Counted from the first letter of the stretch, positions 10,468 to 19,460 are shown. The stretch is 64,000 nucleotides of DNA from Leifsonia sp. C5G2 (GCF_013359685.1 NZ_JABFMV010000008.1:124001-188000); one strand, 5' to 3'. Program-made: numbers and translations. Notes: a model not told the origin generated them from the letters alone.

Positions 10468-11253
10468 ATGAGCGAACCGCTGCCCGCCGCGCTCCGCCGC
10501 GAGCGGATGCTGGAGCTGATCGGCCGCGCCGGCTTCGCACGCGTCTCCGACCTCAGCGAGGCGTTCCAGGTCTCCGACGTCACCGTGCGCAGCGACCTCG
10601 ACGCGCTCGACCGCGAGCAGAGCATCCGGCGCGTGCACGGCGGTGCGGTGCTCCGGACCGCCGGGATGCGCGAAGCCAGCTTCGAGGAGGCCCTGGAGTC
10701 GTCGGCGGAGGAGAAGCGCCGCATCGGCCAGGCCGCAGCGGCCATGGTCGCCTCCGGGAGCAGCGTCCTCCTCGACGTCGGCACCACGACCACGGCGATC
10801 GCGCGGGCCCTCGTCGAGCGGGAGGACCTGGAGCAGGTCACGGTGATCACCAACGGGCTCACCATCGCGCTCGAACTGGAGCGCGCCATCCCGCGCTTCG
10901 ACGTCGTCGTCACGGGCGGGACGCTGCGCCCCCTGCAGCACTCGCTGGTCGAGCCGCTCGCGGCCGTGCTGCTGGAGCGCGTCCATGCCGACCTGGCGTT
11001 CATCGGCTGCACCGGCGTCCACCCCGCGGGCGGGATCACCAACGTGAACCTGCCGGAGGCGGACCTCAAGCGGGTGATGGTGGGATCCGCCGAACGTGCG
11101 GTCGTGGTGGCCGACGGCAGCAAGCTGGGCCGCACCCACCTCGGCCGCATCGCCGCCCTCGGCGAGGTCGCCGAGCTCGTCACCGGGCCCTCGGCTCCGG
11201 TCGACCAGGTCGAGGCGCTCCGGGATGCGGGTCTCCCTGTGGTCGTCGCCTGA
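10468..11253 (+). CDS. DeoR/GlpR-family transcriptional regulator of the gal cluster
   Basis: 261 residues. N-terminal DeoR helix-turn-helix (RRERMLELIGRAGFARVSDLSEAFQVSDVTVRSDL, about 10-45, with the VS..T.R.DL signature) followed by IRRVHGGAV and the DeoRC sugar-phosphate sensor domain containing LLDVGTTTTAIAR and VVVADGSKLGR. Probably represses galTK in the absence of an intermediate; ligand unknown. Divergent from galT across a shared promoter; its own transcript may be leaderless. The epimerase follows 16 bp later. Confidence 0.88.
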   Translation: MSEPLPAALRRERMLELIGRAGFARVSDLSEAFQVSDVTVRSDLDALDREQSIRRVHGGAVLRTAGMREASFEEALESSAEEKRRIGQAAAAMVASGSSVLLDVGTTTTAIARALVEREDLEQVTVITNGLTIALELERAIPRFDVVVTGGTLRPLQHSLVEPLAAVLLERVHADLAFIGCTGVHPAGGITNVNLPEADLKRVMVGSAERAVVVADGSKLGRTHLGRIAALGEVAELVTGPSAPVDQVEALRDAGLPVVVA

Positions 11254-11269
11254 GGCCTACCCTGGTTTC

Positions 11270-12205
11270 ATGCGACCAGCGACCGGCGAACAGTACGAGC
11301 TCGACTTCGGCGACCTGAGCGCCACGATCACGCAGGTGGGCGCCGGCATCCGGTCGCTGCGCTTCGCCGAGTCCGACCTCACCGAACCGTACGGGGCGCA
11401 GGAGCAGCCGCCGTCGGCGTGCGGGATCGTGCTGGTGCCCTGGCCGAACCGCGTCGCGGACGGGCGCTGGGAGCTCGACGGCGAGCCGCGTCAGCTCGAC
11501 CTGACGGAGCCGGCCAAGCGCAACGCCATCCACGGTCTGCTCCGCCGCCGCCCGTACGAACTGGTCGACCGCACCGACTCGACGGTGACCCAAGCGGCCA
11601 CGATCTTCCCCGAACCGGGGTACCCGTTCCTGCTCGAGACGGCGGTGACGCACGAGCTGCACACCGACGGCCTCCAGGTCACCCACTCGATCGTCAACGC
11701 GGGCGACCGCCCGGCGCCGGTCGCGGTCGGTGCGCATCCATACCTCCGCATCGCCGACGTGCCACCGGAGCAGCTGACCGTCACCGTGAAGGCGCGCACG
11801 CGCTTCGAGGTGGATGCCCGCAGCAACGTGGTCGCACAGCTGCCGGTGGAGGGCACCGACTTCGACCTCTCCGCCGGCCGCCGCGTCAGCGAGCTCGACC
11901 TGGACACCGGGTTCGCCGACCTGCCGGAGGGGGCCGTGGAGCACGTGCTCGCGGCCGACGACGGGCGCCGGGTCGTGCTCTGGGGCGACGAGGCGTTCCG
12001 CTACGTGCAGGTCTTCACGCACCGGTCCTTCGCGACGAAGCCCGGGGGAGTCGCGCTCGCGATCGAGCCGATGACCGCCCCGGCGAACGCCCTCAACTCC
12101 GGGACGGGTCTGCGCTGGCTGGAGCCGGGCGAGACCTGGACCGTGAGCTGGGGCATCCGGCCGGAGGGGTTCGGCGGCGAGGCCTACCTGGCCAGCTGGG
12201 GGTAG
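11270..12205 (+). CDS. Aldose 1-epimerase (galactose mutarotase family)
   Basis: 311 residues. Epimerase fold with VLVPWPNRVADGRWELDG, NAIHGLLRR (catalytic His), HPYLRI and the late acidic region typical of actinobacterial galM-like proteins. Interconverts alpha and beta aldose anomers, feeding GalK. -10 TACCCT (11258-11263) lies 6 nt before the ATG, so it may also have a leaderless transcript of its own. Its 3' end overlaps the convergent SDR gene by 22 bp. Confidence 0.88.
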   Translation: MRPATGEQYELDFGDLSATITQVGAGIRSLRFAESDLTEPYGAQEQPPSACGIVLVPWPNRVADGRWELDGEPRQLDLTEPAKRNAIHGLLRRRPYELVDRTDSTVTQAATIFPEPGYPFLLETAVTHELHTDGLQVTHSIVNAGDRPAPVAVGAHPYLRIADVPPEQLTVTVKARTRFEVDARSNVVAQLPVEGTDFDLSAGRRVSELDLDTGFADLPEGAVEHVLAADDGRRVVLWGDEAFRYVQVFTHRSFATKPGGVALAIEPMTAPANALNSGTGLRWLEPGETWTVSWGIRPEGFGGEAYLASWG

Positions 12206-12888
12206 AGCACGCGGACGTCCTCGTGCAGCCGCGACTTCACGTGGCGCGCGACGTCGCCGACGATCGCCTCCGCCTCATCCGCCTCGACCGCGTCGAGCGC
12301 CTCGGCGACGACCTGCTGCGGCGGCACCTTGTCCGCCGTGACGTCCGCCGCCATGTCGGTGTCGACGTAGCCGACGTGGACGCCGACGACCTGGATGCCG
12401 CGGGGCGCCAGCTCCACGCGCGCCGAGTTGCTGGCGGACCACACCGCGGCCTTCGATGCGCTGTACGAGCCGGTGGCCAGCCAGCTCAGGGCGGAATGCA
12501 TCGTGACGATCGCGCCGCCGCCGTTCGCCTCGATCGCCGGGGCGAAGGCCCGCGTGAGCAGGACCGGTCCCCAGTAGTTGGTGTCGAGTTCGCGCCGCAC
12601 CTCGTCCAGGTCGCCGGTGACGAGCGACTGGTTCGCGGCGATTCCCGCGTTGTTGACGAGGATCGTGACGTCGGGGGCCGCCTCGGCGGCCGCCGCGATG
12701 CTGTCCGGGTCGGTCACGTCGAGCGCGAGCGGGACCACTCGCGGGTCGTCGGCGGCGATGCTCTCGGGGCGTCGCGCGGCGGCGTAGACCTTGGCGGCGC
12801 CGCGCTCGAGGAGCTCGGCGACGAAGGCGGCGCCGAGGCCGCGGTTGGCGCCGGTGACGAGGGCGACGCGTCCGGTGATGTCGGTCAT
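12184..12888 (-). CDS. Short-chain dehydrogenase/reductase
   Basis: 234 residues, AAGGA upstream of the ATG. Rossmann glycine motif VTGANRGLGAAF at the N-terminus, NNAGIA, and catalytic Ser with YSASKAA (YxxxK). NAD(P)-dependent oxidoreductase of unknown substrate. Divergent from a TetR gene with a 20-bp perfect dyad between them, so probably repressed by that regulator. C-terminal codons overlap the epimerase gene. Confidence 0.9.
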   Translation of the reverse strand: MTDITGRVALVTGANRGLGAAFVAELLERGAAKVYAAARRPESIAADDPRVVPLALDVTDPDSIAAAAEAAPDVTILVNNAGIAANQSLVTGDLDEVRRELDTNYWGPVLLTRAFAPAIEANGGGAIVTMHSALSWLATGSYSASKAAVWSASNSARVELAPRGIQVVGVHVGYVDTDMAADVTADKVPPQQVVAEALDAVEADEAEAIVGDVARHVKSRLHEDVRVLYPQLAR

Positions 12889-12904
12889 GGGGAGTCCTTC
12901 CGGA

Positions 12905-12962
12905 AAAGTAAACCGATCTGTGTATCGAGTACCGGGACAATGTACACAGATCGGTTTACTTT
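12905..12962. promoter_or_regulatory. TetR operator dyad and TetR promoter
   Basis: Perfect inverted repeat, arms 12905-12924 and 12943-12962 (AAAGTAAACCGATCTGTGTA and its complement). Each arm is itself a weak dyad, as for two TetR dimers. Rightward promoter TTTACT (12955-12960), 17 bp, TAGACT (12978-12983), 6 nt before the TetR GTG: the right arm covers the -35, so autorepression is expected. Confidence 0.75.
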
Positions 12963-12989
12963 CTGCAAGCCTCTTCGTAGACTGAGCGC

Positions 12990-13565
12990 GTGACCACCGA
13001 CTCCGAAGCGAAGCCGAGACCGCGCGAGCGGGTGCTGGATGCGGCCGCACGCCTCTTCGTCCGGGAAGGCGTGAACGCCGTCGGCGTGGACCGGCTCGCT
13101 CAGGAGGCCGGCGTGTCCAAACGGTCGATCTACCAGCACTTCGACAGCAAGGATGCGATCGTCGCGACGATGCTGCAGGAGTACGGCCCCGCGGTGGTCG
13201 CGGGCTACTTCGCTCCGGACGATCTCGGCACCCCGCGGGAGCGCGCGCTGCACGTTTTCGAGGCGCTGCACGAGGCGGCCGCCGTCAGCGACTTCTTCGG
13301 CTGTCCGTTCGTCAACGTGGCCACCGAGCTGCGCGACCGGGAGCATCCTGCCGCGGTCGTGGCGCGGCAGTACAAGGACCGGCTGACCGAGTACTTCGAG
13401 CGCCAGGCGGCCGCCGCCGGCGCGGTCGATCCGCACCTCCTGGCGGTGCAGCTGACCCTGTTGTTCGACGGGGCCTCCGCCGGCGCGGCGATGCGGGGTG
13501 GGACGCCCGACGCGGCTCTCGACGCCGCCGCCCAACTGTTCGACGCCGCGGTGCGGCCGCGCTGA
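12990..13565 (+). CDS. TetR-family transcriptional regulator
   Basis: 191 residues from GTG. HTH: RERVLDAAARLFVREGVNAVGVDRLAQEAGVSKRSIYQHFDSKDAIV (about 10-58), the classic TetR_N pattern; the C-terminal ligand domain includes FFGCPFVNVATEL, as in the YxaF-type subgroup. Likely represses itself and the divergent SDR gene through the intergenic dyad. Inducer unknown. Probably leaderless. Confidence 0.9.
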   Translation: MTTDSEAKPRPRERVLDAAARLFVREGVNAVGVDRLAQEAGVSKRSIYQHFDSKDAIVATMLQEYGPAVVAGYFAPDDLGTPRERALHVFEALHEAAAVSDFFGCPFVNVATELRDREHPAAVVARQYKDRLTEYFERQAAAAGAVDPHLLAVQLTLLFDGASAGAAMRGGTPDAALDAAAQLFDAAVRPR

Positions 13566-13583
13566 CCGTCGACGGGGGCCGGT

Positions 13584-14678
13584 CTACGGCGAGATCGACA
13601 GGAAGATGAACGCCGCGAACAGCACGAGGTGGATGCCGCCCTGCAGCCGGACCGCGCGCCCCTGCACGATGGTCAGGATGCTAACCAGCACGGTGAGGAC
13701 GAGCAGCACGATCTGACTCGCGCCGAGTCCGAGGTGCAGAGCGCCCGGCAGCCAGATGGAGGCGACGGCGATCGCCGGGATGGTGAGGCCGATGCTCGCC
13801 ATGGCGGAGCCGAGGGCGAGGTTCAGGCTGGTCTGCGTACGGTTGCGGTTCGCGGCCTTCGCCGCCGCGATGCCCTCCGGGAGCAGCACGAGAAGGGCGA
13901 TCACCACGCCGACGAACGACTGCGGCAGCCCGATGCCGGTCACGGCCCGCTCGATCGGCGTGGACTCCAGCTTCGCCAGTCCGACGACGGCGACGAGGGA
14001 GACGAACAGGAGGCCGAGGCTGATCAGCGCTGTACGGTTCGACGGCGCGGCCGCGTGGTCGTCCTCGGTCAGTGGCTGCCCTTTGCTGCCGACGGGCAGG
14101 AAGAAGTCGCGATGCGCGACCGTCTGGGTGAAGACGAACATCCCGTAGAGGGCGAGAGAGGCGACCGCCGCGAAAACGAGCTGCGGACCCGAGAAGACCG
14201 GCCCCGGCGAGCTGGTGAAGCTCGGGAGCACGAGGGTGAGCGTCGCCAGCGCGGTGACGGTCGCGAGCGCCGCGCCGCTGCCCTGGGCGTTGAAGGCGGT
14301 GGACTCGCGGCGGGAGGCGCTCAGCAGCAGCGACAGCCCGACGATGCCGTTCATCGTGATCATGACGGCGGAGAAGACCGTGTCGCGCGCGAGCTCCGGC
14401 GAGTCCTTGCCCGTCGTCATCAGCGTGACGATCAGGGCGACCTCGATCACGGTCACGGCGACCGCGAGCACCAGCGACCCGAAGGGCTCGCCGACCCGGT
14501 GGGCGACCACCTCGGCGTGCTGCACAGCGGCGAGCACCGTGCCGGCCAGCACGACGGCGATCACTACCACGGCCACGGTGTTCAGCTCCACCGCCCAGAA
14601 CGCCACCAGGACCACGACGCCGACCACCGGCACCACGACCGTCCACCATCGTGCGAGCCAGGAGCCGATCGCTTTCAT
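13584..14678 (-). CDS. ChaA-like cation/proton antiporter
   Basis: 364 residues, about eleven transmembrane segments. Two CaCA repeats: the first contains VTVIEVALIVTLM and the second LVLLPEGIAAAKAANRNRTQTSLNLALGSAMASIGLTIPA, both with the conserved acidic and Ser/Asn residues of Ca2+/H+ or Na+/H+ exchangers. Inner-membrane cation extrusion; the ion is inferred. 20 bases from its ATG upstream are identical to those upstream of the methyltransferase at 42904. Confidence 0.85.
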   Translation of the reverse strand: MKAIGSWLARWWTVVVPVVGVVVLVAFWAVELNTVAVVVIAVVLAGTVLAAVQHAEVVAHRVGEPFGSLVLAVAVTVIEVALIVTLMTTGKDSPELARDTVFSAVMITMNGIVGLSLLLSASRRESTAFNAQGSGAALATVTALATLTLVLPSFTSSPGPVFSGPQLVFAAVASLALYGMFVFTQTVAHRDFFLPVGSKGQPLTEDDHAAAPSNRTALISLGLLFVSLVAVVGLAKLESTPIERAVTGIGLPQSFVGVVIALLVLLPEGIAAAKAANRNRTQTSLNLALGSAMASIGLTIPAIAVASIWLPGALHLGLGASQIVLLVLTVLVSILTIVQGRAVRLQGGIHLVLFAAFIFLSISP

Positions 14679-14818
14679 GCGTCCATCCTGCCAGCCGCCG
14701 CCTGCCGAGCGGCCGGGATCCGCCGGGTTGTGGAGAACCCGCCGTCTTCCTTTCTCGAAGGCGGCGGACCCCGGCGGGTCCGCGCGACGTGCTCCGCCCG
14801 GCGTGATGGGATGGCCCC

Positions 14819-15436
14819 ATGACTGGGAAGCTGACCTTCCGCGCGGCCGGTGCCGCCGCCGTCGCCCTCGCCGTCGCCGTCGTCGTCGCCGCCTGCGCGA
14901 CGACGAACTCCGGGCAGGACACCGGAACGCCGACCGCATCGTCGTCGTCCACGGCGACGACGAGCCCGCGGCCCACCGCCACCGCCTCCTCCACAGCGGT
15001 GCCGATCGAGGGCCAGTGCGATACCGGCAAGCTCACCGGGAGCATCGGCCGGGGCGGCGGAGGCGCAGCGGGCAGCGTCGAGGTGAGCCTGGTGCTCACC
15101 AACACCGGGTCGACCGAGTGTTCGCTGCAGGGCTGGCCGGGTGTGTCCTTCGTCGGGGACGGCAACGGTACCCAGCTCGGCGCCGCAGCGTCGTTCGACC
15201 GGAGCAAGCCGCATCCCACCGTCGTCCTGCAGCCCGGCGGCACCGCCACGGCGCCTCTGAAGATCACGCAGGCCCTCAACTACGACGAGGCCGAGTGCAA
15301 GCCGAAGGCGGCCGACGGGTTCCGGGTCTACCCGCCCGGATCGACCGAGTCGCTGTTCGTGAAGGACGCGGGCGTCACCGCCTGCACCTCCGACACCATC
15401 TCCCTGCTGACCGTCGGGGGCCTGGTCGCCGGCTGA
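14819..15436 (+). CDS. DUF4232 lipoprotein
   Basis: 205 residues. Signal peptide with lipobox VVAACATT, then a Ser/Thr-rich linker (about 30-62), then a globular DUF4232 domain: CDTGKLTG..., LVLTNTGSTECSLQGWPGVSFV and a conserved Cys pair (CSLQG, AECKP, ACTSDT). Exported and lipid-anchored; the family has no assigned function. Confidence 0.82.
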   Translation: MTGKLTFRAAGAAAVALAVAVVVAACATTNSGQDTGTPTASSSSTATTSPRPTATASSTAVPIEGQCDTGKLTGSIGRGGGGAAGSVEVSLVLTNTGSTECSLQGWPGVSFVGDGNGTQLGAAASFDRSKPHPTVVLQPGGTATAPLKITQALNYDEAECKPKAADGFRVYPPGSTESLFVKDAGVTACTSDTISLLTVGGLVAG

Positions 15437-15457
15437 CCCGTCCCGCCGCCCGCGAGG

Positions 15458-16006
15458 TCAGGAGCAGACGCGCGCGATGGTGCCCCGCCAGGCGTGGCGC
15501 ACCGACCCCAGCGCCTCCTCCACGGCGTCCGCGGCCGCCTGCTGCGAGCCGGTGGCCGACGCCGCCTGAACGCGTCCCGCGAGCTCCGACAGCGACCCGC
15601 GCACATCCGCCAGCCCGTCGGCGGCGGACTCCGTCCCCAGGTCCGAAGTGCGGGCGTCGAAGGCCGCGATCGCCGACAGCACGGCGCGTGCGCCGTCGGG
15701 GTCGGCCGGCCGGAGCGGCAGCCGGGCGTCGAGCGCGGCGTCCAGCGCGTGCCGGGCGCTGGCGATCACGATGCAGTCCCGCCCCCGGGCGGCGGAGGCC
15801 TCCGCGAACAGCGGGAACTCGGACTGCAGCGCGACGGAGAGCACGAGGGTCGCAGCGACGACGCCCCCGGCGAGGGCCAGAGCGCCGGACCGCAGCCCGG
15901 TCATCCCCGGCCGCCGGGTGCCGGACGGTGAGACGGCGGGGGGAATGCTCCCGGTCCGCCGCGTTCCGTGCCCCGTTGCCGGCGGCTCCTCCAGAATCGT
16001 CGCCAC
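15458..16006 (-). CDS. Single-pass membrane protein of unknown function
   Basis: 182 residues from GTG 16006. A cytoplasmic Pro/Gly-rich N-terminus (about 35 residues), one helix (GALALAGGVVAATLVLSVAL), then an Ala-rich helical extracytoplasmic domain with two cysteines (GRDCIVI, ARVCS). -10 TAGCGT (minus strand, 16013-16018) lies 6 nt before the GTG. No family recognised. Confidence 0.6.
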   Translation of the reverse strand: MATILEEPPATGHGTRRTGSIPPAVSPSGTRRPGMTGLRSGALALAGGVVAATLVLSVALQSEFPLFAEASAARGRDCIVIASARHALDAALDARLPLRPADPDGARAVLSAIAAFDARTSDLGTESAADGLADVRGSLSELAGRVQAASATGSQQAAADAVEEALGSVRHAWRGTIARVCS

Positions 16007-16095
16007 GACAGCACGCTACCGCCCGCGGGTGAACTGTTCGTTGCCGGATTCGGTCGCTGCCGGGTGGCCCGCGGCGTCCCAGTACGCTGGAAGCC

Positions 16096-17376
16096 GTGCC
16101 CCCGTTCCCCTCCGTGCCGCCCGGCCGATCCACGCCCCGCTGGTTCGTCCGGCTGATCGTGGTGACGGCCCTCGTCGGCGTCGGCGCCGGAGTCGGAGGC
16201 GGGCTGGTGTATCTGGGGCTCCACTCCATCCAGCATCTCGCCTTCGGTTATTCGGAGGGCGACTTCTACGAGGGACTGCTCGACGCGCCCCCGCTGAACC
16301 GGGTGGTCGCGCTCGCCGTCGCGGGTGTCATCGGCGGCGTCGGCTGGTGGGCCCTCCGGCGCTGGGGTTCGCGCTCGCCCTCGCACACGGTCGTGTCGGT
16401 GGAGCAGGCGGTCGGCGGGCGGAGGATGCCGGGCATCGTCACCGTGCTCAATGCCGGGCTGCAGGTGATCATCGTCGGACTCGGAGCGTCCATCGGGCGC
16501 GAGGTGGCCCCGCGCGAGGTCGGCGCGCTGTGGGCGGGCTGGCTCGCCGAGCGCGCGGGGGTGACCGCTCGGGAGCGCCGCATCCTGGTCGCCTGCGGCG
16601 CGGGCGCCGGGCTGGCGGCGGTCTACAACGTCCCGTTCGGTGGCGCGGTGTTCGCGGTCGAGATCCTGCTGGCGGAGGTGAGCTTCGCCACCGTGCTCCC
16701 GGCGTTCGCGACCTCCGCCATCGCGGCGCTGGTGGCACGGGCGGTCGTCCCGGCGAACCCGCTCTACCAGCTCCCGGAGCTGCACCTGTCGCCGTCGATC
16801 GTCGTCTGGTCGCTGCTCGCCGGTCCACTGATCGGCTTCGCCGCGGTCGGCTTCGTGCGCGGTGCGCGGTTCGCGCAGGACCACCGGCCGAGGTCGTGGG
16901 GCATCCTCATCGCGATGCCGTTGACCTTCGTCGCCGTCGGCGTCGCCTCGCTGTGGCTGCCGGCCATCCTCGGCAACGGCCGGGCGCTCGGCCAGCTGGC
17001 GTTCGCGGCGTCGCTCCCGCTGATCGTCATCCTCCTCACCACGCTGGTGAAGGCCGCGGCGACGATAGGCACCATCGGCGCGGGCGCCGCGGGCGGAACG
17101 CTCACGCCCTCCCTCGCGATCGGCGCGGGACTGGGGCTGGCCGGCGGCGCGGTCTGGAGCCACCTCTGGCCCGGCGCCGAGCTCCCCGCGTTCGCCCTGA
17201 TCGGCGCAGCGGCGTTCCTCGCGGTCACCATGCGGGCGCCGCTGACGGCCCTCCTGCTGACCATGGAGTTCACCGGGCAGGGGCCCGACCTGCTCGTGCC
17301 CGTCATGCTGTGCATCGCGGGCGCCGTTGCGGTCGGCTATCTGCTCGAGCGCGCCCGCGTCACCGGGGTGGCGTAG
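16096..17376 (+). CDS. ClC-type chloride channel/antiporter
   Basis: 426 residues, about ten to twelve membrane helices. ClC features: GLGASIGREVAPREVGA in place of the canonical GREGPxV, GAGAGLAAVYNVPFGGAVFAVEILL, and GAGAAGGTLTPSLAIGAGLG. Moves chloride or another anion across the inner membrane. GREGP is changed to GREVAP, so selectivity may differ. GTG start; -10 TACGCT (16083-16088) 7 nt upstream suggests a leaderless transcript. Confidence 0.9.
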   Translation: MPPFPSVPPGRSTPRWFVRLIVVTALVGVGAGVGGGLVYLGLHSIQHLAFGYSEGDFYEGLLDAPPLNRVVALAVAGVIGGVGWWALRRWGSRSPSHTVVSVEQAVGGRRMPGIVTVLNAGLQVIIVGLGASIGREVAPREVGALWAGWLAERAGVTARERRILVACGAGAGLAAVYNVPFGGAVFAVEILLAEVSFATVLPAFATSAIAALVARAVVPANPLYQLPELHLSPSIVVWSLLAGPLIGFAAVGFVRGARFAQDHRPRSWGILIAMPLTFVAVGVASLWLPAILGNGRALGQLAFAASLPLIVILLTTLVKAAATIGTIGAGAAGGTLTPSLAIGAGLGLAGGAVWSHLWPGAELPAFALIGAAAFLAVTMRAPLTALLLTMEFTGQGPDLLVPVMLCIAGAVAVGYLLERARVTGVA

Positions 17377-17402
17377 GCGGCGATGTCCGCTACCGTGTCC
17401 GG

Positions 17403-17786
17403 ATGGACGCGACGCGCACGATCGAGGTGCTCGTCTCCGGGATGGACTACGGCTGCTGCGGCGTGCCGTTCGCCCGGGGCGACGACATCGGCTTCTCGCT
17501 CATCGGGCTGCCCGCCGGCCACGCCGGCCCGGATGCGCCGGAGTTCGCCGACGAGCGCCACAACGTCCACGATCTGCCGCTGGTGGATGTCCGCGGCAGA
17601 GTCGAGCGCATCGTCGCGGTGCACGCTCGGATCGTGCCCGGGGCCCACCGCACCGATCCGGACGACACGGTCGAACGCGAGGTGGATGCGGTCCCGGTCG
17701 ACGACCGGCCGGAGGGCTATTCGGGCGCCGACTATCGGGTCCGGCTGCGCATCCCCGCGGCGGCGGCGCTCCCCGCCCGACCCTGA
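17403..17786 (+). CDS. Hypothetical protein with GCCGVPF motif
   Basis: 127 residues, cytoplasmic, acidic. N-terminal MDYGCCGVPFARGDDIGF contains a vicinal Cys pair that could bind metal; the rest is beta-rich (VEVLVSG, RVERIVAVHARIV, YRVRLRIP). I do not recognise a characterised family. -10 TACCGT (17391-17396) sits 6 nt before the ATG, supporting this start and a leaderless mRNA. Confidence 0.6.
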   Translation: MDATRTIEVLVSGMDYGCCGVPFARGDDIGFSLIGLPAGHAGPDAPEFADERHNVHDLPLVDVRGRVERIVAVHARIVPGAHRTDPDDTVEREVDAVPVDDRPEGYSGADYRVRLRIPAAAALPARP

Positions 17787-17813
17787 ACCGCGAGGTCCGG
17801 TATCCTGCACGAC

Positions 17814-18947
17814 GTGAATCCTCCCATCCTGTCCACGCGGCTCTTCGCGCTCGACGGGCTCCGGGTCTTCGCCGTCATCGCGGTCTTCGTCTTCCACGCG
17901 TACAGCGACAGGATGCTCGGCGGCGAGGTCGGCGTCGACGTGTTCTTCGTCCTGAGCGGCTTCGTCATCACCCTCCTGCTGCTGCGCGAGTGGACGGCGA
18001 CCCGCCGCATCCGGTTCGGCCGGTTCTACCTGCTGCGCCTCGCGCGGCTGTGGCCTGCGCTGCTGGCGATGTGCGCCGCGGTCGCCGTCATCGCGATCTT
18101 CCGCCACGATCTGCTCTACCGGAACGGCGCGTGGGACGCGCTCTGGGGTGCGACGTACGTGGAGAACATCGTGCGGGCGGCCACCCCCGTCGACGGTCTC
18201 ACGGCGAGCCCCATCGGCCACACCTGGACACTCGGCGTGGAGGAGCAGTTCTACCTCGTCTGGCCGATCCTGCTCGTCGTCCTGCTGCGCTGGCTGAGCC
18301 TGCGCTCCGCCGCCGTCGTCACGGCCGCACTGTCGCTGGTCCCGCTCGGGATGCGCATCCTGCTCTGGCATGGCGGCGCCGGCGCCAATCGCGTCACGAA
18401 CGGCCTCGACACCCGGGCCGACCAGCTGCTGTTCGGCTGCGCGCTCGCCCTGGTGCTCGTCGGCTGGCCGCCGCTCGCGCGCTGGTTCCAGCGGATCAGC
18501 CGGATCCTGATGTGGCCGGCGCTCGCCGGCCTCGTCTGGATCGCGCTCTTCTACCCGTACCGGAGCCTGGATGCGGCCGGGCTCGCGTACCACCACCGCT
18601 TCGGCTTCGTCGTGACCGGCGTCCTCGCGGCCGTCGCGATCTGCGGCCTCGCCACCAATCCGACGTCGCCGCTCACCCGCGGCCTCTCGGCGCGCTGGCT
18701 CAGCTGGCCTGGCCGCAACCTGTCCTATGGCTTCTACCTCTGGCACTACCCCGTGCTCGGGATGATCCCCGCGCTCGCCGGCCCGCAGATCGTCCGCGTG
18801 GGGCTTGCGTTCCTCATCACGACCGCGCTGGCGTTGCTGTCCTGGCGCTTCGTCGAGCGACCGATCCGCGCCTGGGCGCACGCCCGCCTCGACGCCCGAG
18901 CCGCCCTGGCCGCCGGCCGGCCCGCGACGGAGGCTCACGCGGCGTAG
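17814..18947 (+). CDS. OafA/YrhL-type membrane acyltransferase
   Basis: 377 residues from GTG, about ten helices. Acyltransferase-3 motifs: [18 protein letters not shown] (catalytic His after helix 1), [35 protein letters not shown] (R.ARL) and [16 protein letters not shown]. Transfers O-acyl groups to cell-surface glycans or lipids; acceptor unknown. -10 TATCCT (17801-17806) 7 nt upstream. The gene ends at the edge of the accessory island. Confidence 0.9.
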   Translation: MNPPILSTRLFALDGLRVFAVIAVFVFHAYSDRMLGGEVGVDVFFVLSGFVITLLLLREWTATRRIRFGRFYLLRLARLWPALLAMCAAVAVIAIFRHDLLYRNGAWDALWGATYVENIVRAATPVDGLTASPIGHTWTLGVEEQFYLVWPILLVVLLRWLSLRSAAVVTAALSLVPLGMRILLWHGGAGANRVTNGLDTRADQLLFGCALALVLVGWPPLARWFQRISRILMWPALAGLVWIALFYPYRSLDAAGLAYHHRFGFVVTGVLAAVAICGLATNPTSPLTRGLSARWLSWPGRNLSYGFYLWHYPVLGMIPALAGPQIVRVGLAFLITTALALLSWRFVERPIRAWAHARLDARAALAAGRPATEAHAA

Positions 18948-18998
18948 GACCGGCCCCAGCGCCGTCCGTGCCGTTCTGCACGCCCGCCCCGCCGACGG

Positions 18999-19037
18999 GG
19001 TCGGAGATTCGAGCGCCTTGCGCCCGGATCTCCGACC
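18999..19037. terminator. Inverted repeat after the acyltransferase gene
   Basis: Arms GGTCGGAGAT (18999-19008) and ATCTCCGACC (19028-19037) with a 19-nt loop, 52 nt after the acyltransferase stop. No T-run, so terminator function is tentative. Between here and 19122 I see no gene; this stretch probably replaced the lost 3' end of yoeB. Confidence 0.45.
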
Positions 19038-19122
19038 GAAGGCAGCCCAGGCGGAGATCCGAACCGATTCCGTCCGCCACTAGTCCGCCGCGCGCACCCG
19101 CGGCCATCCGGGACGCGGATCC

Positions 19123-19235
19123 CTCCGCTTCGATGCGTCGTGACCATGCCCCCGCCAGGACGTGCTTCAGGGGTTCCGGCTTGCCGACGCCCTCGAACGG
19201 GTCGTCTCGCAGGATGTCGTCGATCAGGAGGTTGA
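19123..19235 (-). pseudogene. yoeB toxin, 3' fragment cut off by IS21 insertion
   Basis: Minus-strand codons continue the toxin across the 5-bp duplication: [36 protein letters not shown] aligns with E. coli YoeB (LIKDTRRTPFEGKGKPEPLK..., W-S-R-R-I). After IEAE the similarity stops; the expected EHRLVY...RYHY end is missing, so residues equivalent to Arg65 and His83 are absent. The toxin was therefore damaged at its 3' end as well as by the insertion. Reading continues open without a stop into unrelated sequence. Confidence 0.8.
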
Positions 19236-19274
19236 TGTCAACGACGACTTAGTTTGATACCGGTTTCGGCGACT

Positions 19275-19290
19275 GAATTTGGTGCATCCT
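19275..19290 (+). repeat. IS21 subterminal inverted repeat, left
   Basis: GAATTTGGTGCATCCT; the exact inverse occurs at 21755-21770 and both are 39 bp from the element end. Probable IstA binding site. Confidence 0.85.
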
Positions 19291-19460
19291 GTTGTGGTTT
19301 GTGCTTAGCGGATGTAGCTAAGGTTTGGTGTGCGGTCAGGCGATGAGCGGTCACGTAACATCGCTGGAACGGAATCGGACCGGTCAGATTCCGCCCTTCT
19401 GGGGCTACTGCGGGGCCTGACTGCCGTGATCGCTTGCTGTCGTGGGGAAGGGTTCGGCGG

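Noticed and set aside
18935-19147. Small minus-strand ORF overlapping the yoeB remnant
   Set aside because: It is in a different frame from the YoeB-like peptide and has only Arg/Gly-rich composition; better explained as non-coding sequence next to the pseudogene.
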